DNA of 64,000 nucleotides from Flaccisagitta enflata (Eukaryota; Chaetognatha; Sagittoidea; Aphragmophora), in assembly GCA_965153355.1 (NCBI GenBank), contig OZ231128.1, forward strand, positions 5,456,001 through 5,520,000, in the 5' to 3' direction. Below the pieces are notes generated by a model. That model made no database searches. It saw nothing but the letters and a program-made list of their open reading frames with translations, and was not told the DNA's origin. Positions within the stretch are counted from its first letter, which is position 1. Each line of letters starts with the position of its first letter. Both the position numbers and the translations under genes were made by a program. This document shows positions 48,431-60,465 of the stretch, in pieces.

Positions 48431-48739
48431 TTTTGTTCATCAGTTGTTCACTCTGATTTTAGGCGCGCTCGTGTGGGAGTCGGATTTACTACCTTTTAAG
48501 CTATTTTGAATGCGAAGAGCGTAGACGCGATCCATTAGAAAATTGATACAACAATCAACAAAACACCAACAATAACAACATTACCAACAACAATTTAACA
48601 GCGAGAACTGCAATAATCAAAACAAAAAAAATATGCCGAAAACCGTGCCTCTAACAACAATAACAAAACTAGTTGGGAGATAATGGATTGGTGATTGTTC
48701 TCTCCCCTCTCTCTCCAATCTTTTTATTTTCTTCTCCTC
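48431..48739. other. Spacer with AAC-rich tract
   Basis: AAC-rich stretch at about 48548-48600; otherwise nothing recognised. Confidence 0.35.
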
Positions 48740-49140
48740 TGTCTCCTTCCAGCAATTTGCATTTGGGCCTTGGGGCTGATAATGAGGCATTGGGGCTAGG
48801 ATTTGAGCCTCAGGGCTGAGATGATGTTGTCGGGGCTGGAATTTGTGCCTCGAGGCTATAATTTGGGCATCAAGGCCAGAATTGGGCCTCAAGGCTGGAA
48901 TTTGGGTTTCAAGGTTGAGATTTGGCCCTAAAGGCTGGAAATTGGGCCTCAAGGCTGGGGTTTGGGCCTCAAGGATGGGATTTGGGCCTCAAAGATGGGA
49001 TTTGGGCCTCAAAGATGGGATTTGGGCCTCTTGTCTAGATTTTAGCAGGGGGGGGTTGCAGGAGGAGGAGGAGGTGAAAAATTCCCCATATGTGTGAAAG
49101 CATAGGTCATCAACACCTACGGGGTCGCTGCCCAAAAGCT
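48740..49140. repeat. Family D repeat (CTCAAGGCTGGGATTTGGGC units)
   Basis: About ten units of roughly 25 bp around GGCCTCAAGGCTGGAATTTG, a short GGAGGAGGAGG tract, then ATGTGTGAAAGCATAGGTCA, ending in GGGGTCGCTGCCCAAA. Other copies: about 32318-32655, 33490-33835, 45815-46150, 50215-50594 and 58205-58480. Confidence 0.8.
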
Positions 49141-49572
49141 ATTCAAGTTTTTGGGCAGGGGCAGTTTGGCAAAGACTCCATAAATACCGGAAAAGCAATG
49201 TGACATGGACTGATGGACAGACCGCCCAACATAGGTACAGCGTCGCGGGCTCGCTATGAATAATCAATGTTGGAATCTAACAAGCCCAACCGGGCAACGG
49301 TGCATCCTGATTGTGACACTGTGTGCAGTAAATTTCACGCTGATTACGAGTGATACATAGGCAGATGCATACAGAAACAGATTGCTTGAATTTCTGACCT
49401 GAGTAATGAGAGACTCTCAAAACACGTTTATCGATCTTTTGATTGAATGGACGATTTACCGTGGTCAAAAACAACCGAGAAATGCAATTTTTAACGGATG
49501 AACAGACGGCCAGATGGATGGATGTACGGACAGACCCTGCGACCCTACGACCCTGCGACCCTGCGAGGATGC
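49141..49572. other. Decayed GTCY element, then unassigned
   Basis: GGACTGATGGACAGACCG and CGTCGCGGGCTCGC at 49200-49255 look like an eroded minus-oriented copy. The rest shows nothing, apart from a short CCCTGCGA tandem tract at 49535-49565. Confidence 0.4.
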
Positions 49573-49775
49573 ATCAAACAAGGCCGGATACACGGCTAAC
49601 CTAGTCGCGTGCGGGTGGGCAGGGGCAGTGATGAAATTGACCAACCGAGCAGTTGGGCAGGAGTAGTGACCCTAAAACCGCCCGTAAACACCGAAAAAAG
49701 TTAAGCATGACCGACCAATGGACCGACCAACCGACGGACAGAGTGGGTTGAAGAGTCGCGTGCACGCGACTAAAA
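49573..49775 (-). mobile_element. GTCY-hairpin element, CGCG subfamily
   Basis: AACAAGGCCGGATACACGGC, distal arm CTAGTCGCGTGCGGGTGG, short GACCGACCAACCGACGG core, hairpin AGTCGCGTGCACGCGACT, AAAAAG. Confidence 0.85.
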
Positions 49776-49875
49776 AGTCATTGTCGTACAGAGGGCGTTT
49801 TTCCCCGCGGCGTAGTAGGGACCGCAGGTTGATCCAATCCACCTTTACTAAGAGACACCCTCGTCTGATCTGGAT

Positions 49876-49877
<2 letters not shown>

Positions 49878-49940
<63 letters not shown>
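49878..49940. repeat. (TG)n microsatellite
   Basis: About 63 bp of uninterrupted TG. Confidence 0.97.
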
Positions 49941-49941
<1 letters not shown>

Positions 49942-50214
49942 TATTTACTAAGACAAAATATGATGAGTCAGCAGCACATTCTTTTAGTCCATCCATCGAT
50001 CCATTCTGCCTATTGGTCTGTCTGTCCATGATGATGAAGTTAGCGCGCGGCACAAGTATTTTTTATACTGCAGTCTGAGTACGCTGTCTGTAATGAGTGC
50101 AGGTGATGAAAAAAGAGCACACTGCTGTTTGATCACAGAGAATCAACCCAGGCATCATTTTTGTTTTAGATAGTCTTTAAATTAGATGACTGAGGTTCAC
50201 ATATTTCTTCTTCT
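49941..50214. other. Unassigned spacer
   Basis: Short stretch with a GTCTGTCTGTCC word near 50017; otherwise nothing recognised. Confidence 0.35.
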
Positions 50215-50594
50215 TTCCTTCCTTCCTACGCCTTCTCTCAAATCCTGAATCTGAGGCCCAAATTCCAGTCTTGAGGCCCAAATCCCAGTCTCGAGGCCCA
50301 AATCCCAGCCTCAAGGTCCAAATCTTAGCCTCAAGGCCTAAATCATAGCCTAAATCTCAGCCTCAACGTCAAAATCTCAGCCAAGAGGCCCAAATCTCAC
50401 CTCCAGGCTAGGATTTAGGCCTTGAGGCTAGGATTTGGGCCTTGAGGCTGGGATTTGGGCCTCGAGACTGGAATTTGGGCCTCGAGACTGGGATTTGAGG
50501 GGGGGAGGGACAGAGGAGGAGGAGGAGGAGGAGGAGAAGGAGAAAATCCCCCATATGTGTGAAAGCATAGGTCATCGACCCCTTCGGGGCCGCT
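50215..50594. repeat. Family D repeat, interrupted at CGCT
   Basis: CCCAAATCCCAGCCTCAAGG units followed by the inverted GAGGCTGGGATTTGGGCCT units, a GGA tract and GGTCATCGACCCCTTCGGGG. It breaks at GGCCGCT, where the next element inserted. The rest of the motif (GCTGCCC) is found at 54221. Confidence 0.8.
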
Positions 50595-50895
50595 CACTAT
50601 GCATCCTAGGAACCGCCAGGACGATTTTTGGATTACTGTAAGTTTCTCTATTGTTTTGTATAGTTTTAAGGGGCAGGAATTAATATCCGATCATTAAAAA
50701 ATATTTCATTTAGCACTTTTTGAAAAAAATCAAAAATTAACAATTTTACATTTTATTTTACATGCAGAATTAACTAGGTAAGTAGAAAATATTTTTTGAC
50801 AGTATTTTTGAATTCCTGATGTAATTTCCTTTCATTTGATAGGTCACATTGTATATCTTCATGAAAAAATAAAATTTTCAATTTTTAAGCTACCG

Positions 50896-51846
50896 TTAGA
50901 GTAAGCTAGTAGGACGATAATGTAAAAAATGGTCATGTATGGCATATGATGTATGGATCGGCTCGTAATAATATCAACATTATCAAAAAACTTCATATTT
51001 GGCCTATTTTACCTATTTCAGAAACATACAATCACTAAAACCAACAAACACTGTGCAGTCATTTCCTGGCACTTTTTTCTTGATGATAAGATAAGTGAAA
51101 TGCGATATTGAAACGGCTCATACTACCAAAAATCTTTGATAATATCTCTCAGATTACTAAATTTAACATTTGTCCTTCACATAACATCGATCAGAACGCT
51201 CAAGAGCTACTATCTATTCAGCTACTTACATTTATATCCACCCTAAATTACAATAAAGAATTTTCCACGCTTAGAAATGAGCATCAACTTTGAAAGACCA
51301 CTGCTCACAAACGAATTGAGCTACAAACCCCAGATTGGTCGCAATTTAAAGAGTTCAAACAACTCTAAGTTAAAACCAATCTGGGATATGTAGCTTTATC
51401 GTTTAAGTTGCAATACTCCTTCAAAGTTGATTATTTTTCAGAGCAAAAAAAAAATTGTTTTCAAAGATGTATTCCTCTAAGCTGCATCTTACGGATTAGT
51501 TTCCTGATGCGTCCACTGAGCATACCTGCTCATTTATTTTTTACTGGCTCGCTCAGTTTGTTATGCTAGGTCCTATACTAAAACAGGATGTGAGAAAACG
51601 GAGTTTGAATTGGCATTGGGGTAAATTGATTTTTCATACAATTGGGATAAAACATTGCATTTCAAATTTCATTAACTCAAAAATGGGCAAAAAAAAAAGC
51701 ATAATACGCCAAAAGGCTAGAATACGTCTAAAGATACAGTACAACCCACGGTGTTTTCATCCTAATTTGATGATGTACTTAAGCTTCATGATCATTTCGT
51801 CTAAAGAGAATGCAACTCCGTCGGTGGAAAAGTGACCTAAACTCGG

Positions 51847-51847
<1 letters not shown>
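50896..51847. other. AT-rich interior of the long-TIR element
   Basis: A hairpin at about 51308-51416 pairs AACGAATTGAGCTACA and CCCAGATTGG with their complements, like the cores of MITEs at 16.1 and 44.4 kb. The short frames at 51108 and 51563 are not recognisable proteins. Confidence 0.45.
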
Positions 51848-51892
<45 letters not shown>

Positions 51893-52070
51893 ACGCGCAT
51901 GTGTGTGCATGTGTGTGTGCACACATGTGTGCACATGTGTGTGCACGCACATGTGCGCATGTGTGTGTGTGTGTGTGTGCGCGCGCATGTGTGTGTGTGC
52001 GCGCATGTGTGTGTGTGCGTGTGTGTGTGTGCGCATGTGTGTGTGTGCGCATGTGTGTGCGAGCATATGC
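51848..52070. repeat. (TG)n array with GCGCAT interruptions
   Basis: About 220 bp of TG mixed with GCGCATGTG units. Alternating purine-pyrimidine throughout, so prone to Z-DNA. Confidence 0.93.
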
Positions 52071-52117
52071 ATGGAGAGGGGAGGTCGTTTGCCACAATAA
52101 TATTGTGACCCCTGGTA

Positions 52118-52289
52118 CAGTTGAACCTGGCTCTAACGGACCCACCACCAACGGAATTCCGCCTAGAACATGCAAATTCATGGTCCCCTCATTGAAATTC
52201 CTTTTGTTTCCTTAGTTGGCAATAAGTTATTGCCAATAACAAAAAAAATGTTGGTCCCTAGCTAAAATCCGTTAGAGCGGGGTTCCACT
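52118..52289. mobile_element. 172-bp pogo-like MITE
   Basis: Left end CAGTTGAACCTGGCTCTAAC after TA; right end complement of AGTGGAACCCCGCTCTAACG. The centre is a 21-bp palindrome based on TTGGCAATAA. CAGT-GAACC ends with a TA target are typical of pogo/Tigger-type elements. It inserted at the AATATTGTGACCCC end of a subfamily B repeat. Confidence 0.65.
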
Positions 52290-52300
52290 TCATGTGTTTT

Positions 52301-52735
52301 CAGTTGCGGACACGCAACTCTATAAGAAGCATTGTCCGTCCGTCCATTGGTGTGTCAGCACAAGTAGAAAAAAAAAGGAAAATGAGATTTTTGGAAGCTT
52401 TTTATTTGCGGACATGAAACTCAATAAGAGGCTTTTTCTGTTGGTCCATCCGTCCATTGGTCCGTTGGTCCGTTGGACTGTCAGTCTGTCAGCAGGAGTC
52501 AAAAAGTCGAAGAACGAGCTTTTTTAGTTTTTTTGCGTATGTTTGTGTACATGTGGGACATTGGGGTGTAGATGGGGGTTGGACGCCCCTGCCCACCCAT
52601 CCGCAACAATATTGTGGCCCCGCCTCACTTGTTGTGTATGTGTCTGAGTTGGGGAGAAAGTTGGGTGGGGGGTTGGGTGTGAATGAGGGTTGCCGACCAA
52701 TTCGCAACAATATTGTGACCCGCCTCACTAGTTTT
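52301..52735 (+). mobile_element. Subfamily B elements, three partial or whole copies
   Basis: Hairpin CAGTTGCGGACACGCAACTC starts a truncated copy (to about 52375). A fuller copy starts TTTGCGGACATGAAACTC (52395) and ends GTCCGCAAC-like CATCCGCAACAATATTGTGG at about 52620. A third distal half follows to 52735. Confidence 0.7.
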
Positions 52736-52779
52736 TTCTATTCTTTTAGGAATTCAATTATTTCTCCTCTTTCTTGATT

Positions 52780-52860
52780 TTTTTCCTTCTTTTTTTTCTG
52801 TATTCATTTCCCTTTTTTTTTTTCCTTTTTTTTTTCTTTCTCTTTTTTCTTTCTCTTTTT

Positions 52861-52919
<59 letters not shown>

Positions 52920-53390
52920 CCTTTCCTTATATCTTCATTTCTTTCTTTCTTCCTTCCTTCCTTCCTTTTTTTCTCCTTTCCCTATATCTTCATTTCTTTC
53001 TTCCTTCCTTCCTTCCTTCCTTTCTTTCTCTCTTTCCTTATATCTCTACTTCCTTTCTTTCTTCCTTCCTTCCTTCCTCCTTCCTTCCTTTCTTCTCCTT
53101 TCCTTACATCTTCATTTTCTTTCTTTCCTCCCTTCCTTCCTTTCTTTCTTTCTTCCTTCCTTCCTTTCTTCTTTCTTCTTCTTTTTTTCTTTCTTTCTTT
53201 CTTTCTTTCTTTCTTTTTCTTCTTTCCTTTTTCCTTTCCCTTTCTTTTTTCTTTCTTTTTTCTTTCTTTCTTCCTTTCTTTCTTTCTTTCTTTACTCCTG
53301 TCCTTATTCCTTCCTTCCTTTCTTCCTGCCTTTCTTCCTTCCTTTCATTTTCTTTCTTACTTTCTTTCCTCCTTTTTTTCTAAAAGAAAA
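52780..53390. repeat. (TTTC)n / (TTCC)n pyrimidine tract
   Basis: About 610 bp, with three repeats of a cassette containing TCCTTTCCTTATATCTTCATT (near 52918, 52973 and 53028, with a relative near 53095). Confidence 0.95.
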
Positions 53391-53912
53391 AGTGTAGGAA
53401 GCGTTGAAAACGCGTAACGTGAACGCATTAGCAACCAAATACGTTGGATGCGATGTGTAGCGCGATGCGCGAGCTGCTGGAAAACGCAAACGCGAACGCT
53501 CTTGAAAATCTTGCGCATCCTTAGCCCTGTTTGAGATACCCTCGTACTCTTTTGGCTACAGCTTTTTTCAGCTTCATGCTAAACGATTTCTGAAACCAGA
53601 TTTGAATTCCCCACGCAATAACCTACATTGCTATCCTGAGTCGCTCGCGTTACCAAGCGATTTGCGGCCTCTTATGACGGTTTTCTAAACTCATTAGTTA
53701 TTCCTTCATTTTTAATCTAATTTTTCCGGAATAAAACATATTACTCGATAGCCTGACAATAGATCTACTTGATTTTGAGTGATTTTTTGTGATATTGGTG
53801 AATTTCGAGCAATGAATTGGATAAACATCGTGGTTTTCAAATTCTGACAATTTTTTTTTCCACTGCAATCCTCTTGATTTCCCGCTGACTTCTTGCCTAC
53901 TAAGTTAGAGAT
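53391..53912. other. Unassigned interior of the long-TIR element
   Basis: A CG-containing stretch (AACGCGTAACGTGAACGC near 53408) and otherwise AT-rich sequence; no recognised feature. Confidence 0.35.
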
Positions 53913-54432
53913 TAGTAACGGTAGCTTAAAAATTGAAAATTTTATCTTTTAGTGAAAATATACAGTGTGACTTATCAAATGAAAGGAAATTACATCAGGA
54001 ATTCAAAAATACTGTCAAAAAATATTTTCTACTTAACTAGTTAATTCTGCAAGCAAAATAAGATGCAAAATTGATAATATTTGATTTTTTTCAAAAAGTG
54101 CTAGATGAAATATTTTTAAATGATCGGATATTGATTCCTGCATCTTAAAACTAAACAAAACAATAAAGAAACTTAAAGTAATCCAAAAATCGTCCTGGCG
54201 GTTCCTAGGATGCATAGTGCGCTGCCCTGCTCTCCCCTCAACTTCAACCACAACCTACTCAGGCAGGGCACGGGTACCGCTGACCATCTAACGCTTTTGC
54301 GACTATTAAATTGTTAATTATTAGTATGTAAAGTTGCCCTGATAATTACTAACAGGGCCGGATTCACGGCGAATGGGCAAATAGGCAAGTAGATGAGCGG
54401 GAGGGGGGATGCTGAATTGCCTATTTTCACTC

Positions 54433-54655
54433 TTTTTAATTGCGGACACGCAACTGTATAGGAGGCTTTGTCCGTTGGTCTGTTGGTCCGTCAGTCCGTC
54501 GGTCCGTGATCGAGGTTGAATAGTGTCAAAACGCGCATTTTTGATGTGGCAATTGTGATTGTCTGTGTTTGAGTGTGTGTGTGGTAGGCGAGTGTGTGGA
54601 TGGGGGTTACATGCCCATGCCCACCTGTCCGCATGGCCGCAACGATCAAGTCGCC
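54433..54655 (+). mobile_element. Subfamily B element
   Basis: TTTTTAATTGCGGACACGCAACT, GTATAGGAGGCTTTGTCCG, GTTGGTCCGTC core, TGTGTGTGTGGTAGG stretch, CCCATGCCCACCTGTCCGC and a GCCGCAACGATCAAG end. Full length. Confidence 0.8.
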
Positions 54656-54672
54656 AGTTTACAAGTAAAACA

Positions 54673-54797
54673 TTTTTAGTCGCGGACACGCGACTCTAGA
54701 ACTTGCCGTGTCGGTCGGTAAGTATCATTTCTAAATTCCGAGCGGTTTTTGCAATACTGCTCCTGCCCAACCGTCCGCGACTGGATTGCCGTGCAAA
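54673..54797 (+). mobile_element. GTCY-hairpin element, GGAC subfamily
   Basis: Hairpin AGTCGCGGACACGCGACT, very short GTCGGTCGG core, ACTGCTCCTGCCCAAC, distal arm GTCCGCGACTGGATTGCC. The arm and distal copy are perfect complements. The GGCCTTG end is lost. Confidence 0.8.
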
Positions 54798-54991
54798 AAA
54801 GGGGTGCACATCCTTTCCGAGCGAACATCGTTTTTGGTTTTTTTGCTCTCTCTGTCGTCGTCATTGTCATCCAAGTGACCTCCATACTGTCACATGTTCC
54901 CGTGAAGCCGCCAGGATATTTTTAGGTTGGAATGTCAAACGCAGATGCAAGGCGGTGCCAGACGAGAAGAGAACGCCAAACCGGTGTGCAA

Positions 54992-54992
<1 letters not shown>

Positions 54993-55072
<80 letters not shown>
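54993..55072. repeat. (GA)n microsatellite
   Basis: About 80 bp of GA with one AAAG interruption. Confidence 0.96.
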
Positions 55073-55074
<2 letters not shown>

Positions 55075-55331
55075 CAGACATTTTGAGGACGCATCATCGA
55101 TGCTCGGTGGGGAAATGACGATTGACATCGATGGACTTACAGTGCAACTAGATCAACACACAATAATGAGGTCACCGGTAGCTCCGTCTTGGGCACTCCT
55201 CCTGCGAAACCTTTCCTCTCCATTCCCGTCCGCTTCATCCTTCGCTCCCGCTCCATGCCCCTCTCTCTTTGCCTCCACTTCATTCCTATCTTATTCCGAC
55301 TACTCTTCTCCAACATGTTTGTTGATGCCCG

Positions 55332-55383
<52 letters not shown>

Positions 55384-55394
55384 CGTGGTTGTGG

Positions 55395-55444
<50 letters not shown>
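55332..55444. repeat. (GTT)n trinucleotide tract
   Basis: About 113 bp of GTT with a short GTCGTGGTTGTGG interruption. Confidence 0.95.
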
Positions 55445-55526
55445 AGAGGATAGAAGCAGACCTGTACATCTTGAAGTAGCGAGTAGCGCCGCTACTCGGA
55501 AGGGCTGAGTGATACTCGGAAGGTTT

Positions 55527-55644
55527 GGAAGGAAGGGAAGCAGGAAGGAAGGAAGGAAAGAAGGAAGGAAGGAAGGAAGGAGGGAAGGAAGGAAGGAAGG
55601 AAAGAAGAAAGAAAAGGCAAAGGGAAAAAAGGGAAGGCAAAAAA

Positions 55645-55684
<40 letters not shown>
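55527..55684. repeat. (GGAA)n and (GA)n tract
   Basis: GGAAGGAAGGAA with AAAGG changes, then a 34-bp GA run. Confidence 0.93.
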
Positions 55685-55691
<7 letters not shown>

Positions 55692-55976
55692 TTTGAGAGG
55701 GCTGTTTCAGGAAGAAAAGAGTTTCTTTCTATCAATCGATTTTTTTTTGTTGCAATGTAATGTTGTCCAAGTCAAGTGTTTTTTTGTGGTCTGCATATCT
55801 CATGTATAGTCAGAGATTAGTGACAATTTTCTAAATGTTGCATAACTTTTGACTAGTCTTTTGGTAATATCTGAAGAGGGATATCTTTTCAGACATTTAA
55901 AGGATAGTTGTGATGGGTCCGGATTAACCACCAGTTAGAGCTTCAAAGGCTCTTGTCCTTATTTCAGATATTGCTG
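55685..55976. other. Unassigned spacer
   Basis: No feature recognised. Confidence 0.35.
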
Positions 55977-58900
55977 CACACTGTCCCCGATAGCCCTATA
56001 AAGTTGGGCATCAATGTCCATGGATCAGACCATGTTTCTAATGTTTTATGAGGTATTAGGACCTGGAAAAACATGGCGGCAAATTTTTTCTCACGCTGAA
56101 ATTTTGTAAATATCATATTTTAGGGGTTCATGATAAACTCATCATTGTAGGTCTAAAACAAATGTTTAGGGTCACACTCTATCAAGGATATCTCAGCTTC
56201 TAGAAAAGCTAGGAAACTTTTTAAAAAAAGCAAATTAATCTACATCAAAAAATCTACAATATGAGCGCAATCTGGTTCTTGTAGCTTTAACCGTTTAGAA
56301 ATGGCAAGCAAAAACGTGAAAACAGTCAAACCAAAATGGTTGAAAAATGACATATTGTTACTACTGAAGCTCATTTCTTACTCGTTATCATAATTTTGGT
56401 CCAGTCACTCTCTTGAACAGCCAAAAGCAATGAGTAGTTAGCAATACCCTTTGAGTGAGAGGAGCAGGGTAGTGGCCTCAAAGGGATGAAGTCTGATAAA
56501 AGGCCCCTAGTGTGAAGGCTGATTCCAGGCCTGAGGAAGCTGATTTTAATTGAATTAGTTGCCCAACAGCAATATATCCCGTTTTCTGCTTTGCATAACT
56601 TTTGAATTGAGTCAGGGGAAGCAGAGTAGCAGCCCCAAAGGGATAAAATCCTGTAGAACAGGTCACCCAAGGGGAATATGTGGTCATTGCTTTGCATGAT
56701 TTCCTTTACTCTGCTTTGCATGAGTATGAATTGGAGTGAGAGGAAGCAGGGCAGTGGCTCCAAAGGGAACAAAGTCCTGGAGAACACAGGGGAACTTTTA
56801 ATCATCCATCTAACCATCCGCCTGTCCCCCCCAGGCCTTTACAGGCCTGAAATTCGCCCTTTCAAGCCTTGAATTTGAAAGGCACATTTAGGGCCTGAAA
56901 GGATGGATTTCAGGTTTGAGAGGGCAGATTTCAGGCCTGTGAAGGCAGATTCAAGGCCTGCAAGGGCAGATTACAGGCCTGAGAGTGCAAATTTCAGGCT
57001 TGTGAAGGCCTAGGGGGGACAAACGGACAAAAAAACGGACAAACAAAAGTCCTCCTGTGTTTTACAGGACTTTGTCCCTTTTGGGGCTGCTGCCCGAAAA
57101 ATATACTGAACCAGTGGCCCCAAATTTAAAGTCTGGCAATTTGAGGCTTGAGAGGGCTGATTGGGAGCCTGAAAGAACATATCTTAAGCATGAGAGGGCT
57201 AATTTTAGTTTTGAAAGGGAAGAGCCAAGGTCTTAGGAGGCAGCTGTGAGGTCAATAGGCTTAACACAGATGATTTGTCATCTGAGAAGGCAAAATTGAG
57301 GTCTGAAAGTGTCTACTAATCTACTAATTTGAATCATGAGTGGCTTATTAGGGCTGATTTTGGGGCTCTGGAAGTTTGATTCTAGGCCTGACTAATGATC
57401 GGCGAGTACCCTATATTATCCTTTGGTCGATTAGTAAATAGCTGTTACCCGCATTGTCAATTGCTACTCATTGATGCGGTTACGATCGGTTTTGGCTACT
57501 GACCCTTCTCCTCTTCCTCTTCCTCTGCCTCCTTTTCCTCCTTTTACCAGAAAGTCGCCTGTAAACTTACCTTTTATCTATGTCAATCTATTCATCAATC
57601 TATCTGTCTTTCAATCTGTATTTGTATCTGTCTGTCTGTCTATCGGTCTCGGTCTGTCTGGGTCTGTCTGTCTATTTCTCTCTCTCTCTCTCTCTCTTGA
57701 CATTTGCATCCATCATATTTAATGATCACTTTCTTATTCTTTTAAAAAAAAAAAAACACATGAAAAAAATAATATATGCAGAAATGAATTAAATATAAAT
57801 GAAAAACTAAAAAAGAATGCCTCATTTTTTTCCCTTTAAATATTATTGCTATTCTTGGATGATCAACAATTTTACATCATGCAAAAAAAATGTCAGTTTG
57901 TTAAAAAAAAAAATCGATAATGACCGCATCCAAAAGTCGGTTATAGCAGTATCCCAACCGAACCTATATTCGCGATTATTAATTAATTAATTGAACCTAA
58001 TTGAACCATTAACTAATAGCCAGATCGCCGAACTTTAGGCCTGACAGTATTTTTTGGGCCTGAATGGGCAAGTAAGGGGCCTGAGAGGGCAGATTGGAGG
58101 TTTGAGAGGGTTGATTTGATGCATGAGATAGCAGATTTAAGACATAAGGGTTGATTTAGGGTTTGAAAGAGCAGATTTAAGGGCTAATTCTTTGATTTTA
58201 GGCCTATGACAAGTTGTTGGGCAGTGGCCCCAAAAGGGTTGATGACCTATGCTTTCACATATACGGGGAATTTTCTGCTTCTCCTTCTCCTTTTCCCTCT
58301 GTTCATCCTCCCCCTTTCCCACCAACTCAAATCCTTGTCTTTAGGCCCAAATCCCAGTTTCAAGGCCCAAATCCTGGGAGATACAATTTTAAGCCTGAGA
58401 GTGCAGATTTTGAGCCCAAGAGAGCAGATTTGGGGCCGTAGAGGACAGATTGAATGCTTGAGTGGGCTTATTGGAGGCCTTGGAGCATAGATTTGAAAAC
58501 AGAGTGGATATTTGAGTCTTGAGAGAGCAGATTTGAAACCTAATTGGGCAGAAATGTAGTCTGAGAGTCTATGATATAAGATTGAAGGGACCAGTTTCAG
58601 ATCTAGGCTTGCAAGGGCAGATTTGGGGTCAGAAAGGCCTGATTTAGCCTGATTTGGGATCTGGAAGGTCTGATTTTGAGTCTGATTTGAGGAGAGAGGA
58701 TTGATTTGGGATCTCAGAGGCCTGATGTGGGGTCTGGGAGGTCTAATATAGGGTCTGGCTGGCCTGATTTGGGGTCCAAGAGGTCTGATTTGAGGTCTGA
58801 GAGGCCTGATGTGGGGTCTGACTGACCTGATTTGGGGAGAGAGGCCTAACTTGGGGTTGGAAAGGCCTGATTTTGAGTTTGGGTTGTCTAATTTAGTGTC

Positions 58901-60465
58901 TGACTAGCCTGATTTGGGGTCTAAGATGCCTGACTTGGTGTTTGTAAGGGCTGATTTAAGGTCTGAGAGGCTAATTCACAATTATGCAAAGCAGAGCACG
59001 GGGTATCGCTGACCATATATTGCTCTTGGACAACTGGTTGTCCCCTCCCCAAGGCCTAAAATTGGCCGTTTCATGCTGTAAATCAGCCTTCTCAGGCCTC
59101 CAATTAGACCTAATAAGCCTTAAATCAGCCATTCCCGTCTTCAAGTCAGCCTTTTTTGGCGACGGCCTCAGAGGGGACAAAGTCCAGTAGAACACAGGGA
59201 CCCCCTCAGGCTTGAAATCCGCCCCCTCAGGCTTGAAATCTGCCTTCTCAGGCCTTGAATCTGCCCTCCTAAGGCCTGAAATCTGCTCTCTTAGGCCAGA
59301 AATCTGCCCTATCTGATTCAAGGCCTGGGAGTGCAGATTTCAGGCCTGAGAGGGCAGATTTCAGGTCTGAGAAGGCCTGGGGGACAGACAGATAGACGGA
59401 CAAACAAACAAATGGATGAATAGAACTTTGTCTCCTTTGGGGCCACATCCCTGCTTCCTCTCATTGCGTATCAAGCACATGCAAAGCAGGGCAACAAGTT
59501 TTGCTGACCACATATTGCCCTTGGGCGACTAGTTCAGATCTCGAACCCACCCTCTCATACCTCAAACTCACCCTGTTAGGTGTTCCAGGACTCAAATTTG
59601 CCCTCTTAGCCCCAAAATTAGGCCTTAAATCAATGGTATCAGGCCTCTCAAGCCCTTTCAAGCCCCAGATCAGCCCACTAAAACATTGAATCTGCCCACT
59701 ATAGCCTCAAATCAGCTCTAACAGGTCTCAACTCAGCTCTTTATGGCCTTGAATTATTCCTCTCAGGCCTCCAATCTACCCTCTAAGGCCTCAAATAGTC
59801 TAGTCAGGTCTTAAATTTGTCCTCTCAGGCCTTGAAACAGCCTTGGCTGGTCTTAAATCAGCCTTTAGGGGGCCTCATATCAGCCTTCTCCGAAGTTAGT
59901 TGTATAAACGGTTAGTCCAAGCTGGATTACCCATTAGGCTTACCAGACCTCATCCCTTTTGAGGCTACAACCCTGATCCCCTCACTCAAAGGGTGTTGCT
60001 AACTACTCATTGCTTTTGGCTGTTCAAAAGAGTGACTGGACCAAAATTATGATAACTAGTAAGAAATGAGCTTCAGTAGTAACAATATGTCATTTTTCAA
60101 CCATTTTGAATTTGACTGTTTTCACATTTTTGCTTGCCATTTCTAAACGGTTAAAGCTACAAAAATCAGATTGCACTCATCTTGTAGATTTTTCGATGTA
60201 GATTAATTTGCTTTTTTTTTTAAAGTTTCCTAGCTTTTCTAGAAGCAGAGATATCTTTGAAAGAGTGTTCTCCTAAACATTTGTTTTGGACCTACAATCA
60301 TGAGTTTATCATAAGCCCCTTTGATATGATATTTACAAAATTTCAGCGTGAGAAAAAATTTGCTGCCATGTTTTTCTAGGTCCTAATACTTCATAAAACA
60401 TTAGAAACATGGTCTGATCCATGGACATTGATGCCCAACTTTATAGGGCTATCGGGGACAGTGTG
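55977..60465. mobile_element. 4.5-kb element or locus with 520-bp inverted arms
   Basis: Left arm 55977-56493 and right arm 59946-60465 are inverted copies, roughly 90 percent identical by eye. Outer ends start CACACTGTCCCCGATAGCCC; inner ends contain CTTTGAGTGAGAGG-like family C sequence. I see no shared target duplication (left flank GCTG, right flank ACAG). The interior is a cluster of family C and D repeats plus a partial copy of the 31.8-kb repeat body. No transposase. Confidence 0.7.
56494..59945. repeat. Cluster of family C/D repeats
   Basis: Dozens of loose 20-25-bp units such as GGCCTGAGAGGGCAGATTT and complements, with several ends of the type CAAAGTCCTGTAGAACACAG and TTTGGGGCCGCTGCCC. 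Individual inverted-end units can be seen at about 56742-57092 and 59150-59455. The segment at about 57655-58036 (TC run, CATCCATCATATTTAATGAT to AGATCGCCGAACTTTAG) is the third copy of the body duplicated at 31.7-34.0 kb. No gene was recognised. Confidence 0.7.

Larger units (their letters stand above)
50595..54219. mobile_element. 3.6-kb long-TIR element, CGCT target duplication
   Basis: Inverted arms of about 300 bp (50595-50895 and 53913-54219) start CACTATGCATCCTAGGAACC. CGCT is duplicated at 50591-50594 and 54220-54223, and the target was the family D motif GGCCGCTGCCC, which is restored when the element is removed. The interior has TG and TTTC arrays, a pogo-like MITE and subfamily B copies, but no transposase frame. 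CACTA-like ends recall CACTA elements, but a 4-bp duplication does not fit their usual 3 bp. Confidence 0.85.

Noticed and set aside
58971-59661. Further exons of the amidase gene below 61.4 kb
   Set aside because: The minus-strand frames here are family C repeat translations and show none of the conserved amidase blocks expected after HGRNLDY.
55977-60465. Target duplication for the 520-bp-arm element
   Set aside because: Flanking GCTG and ACAG do not match at any nearby register.
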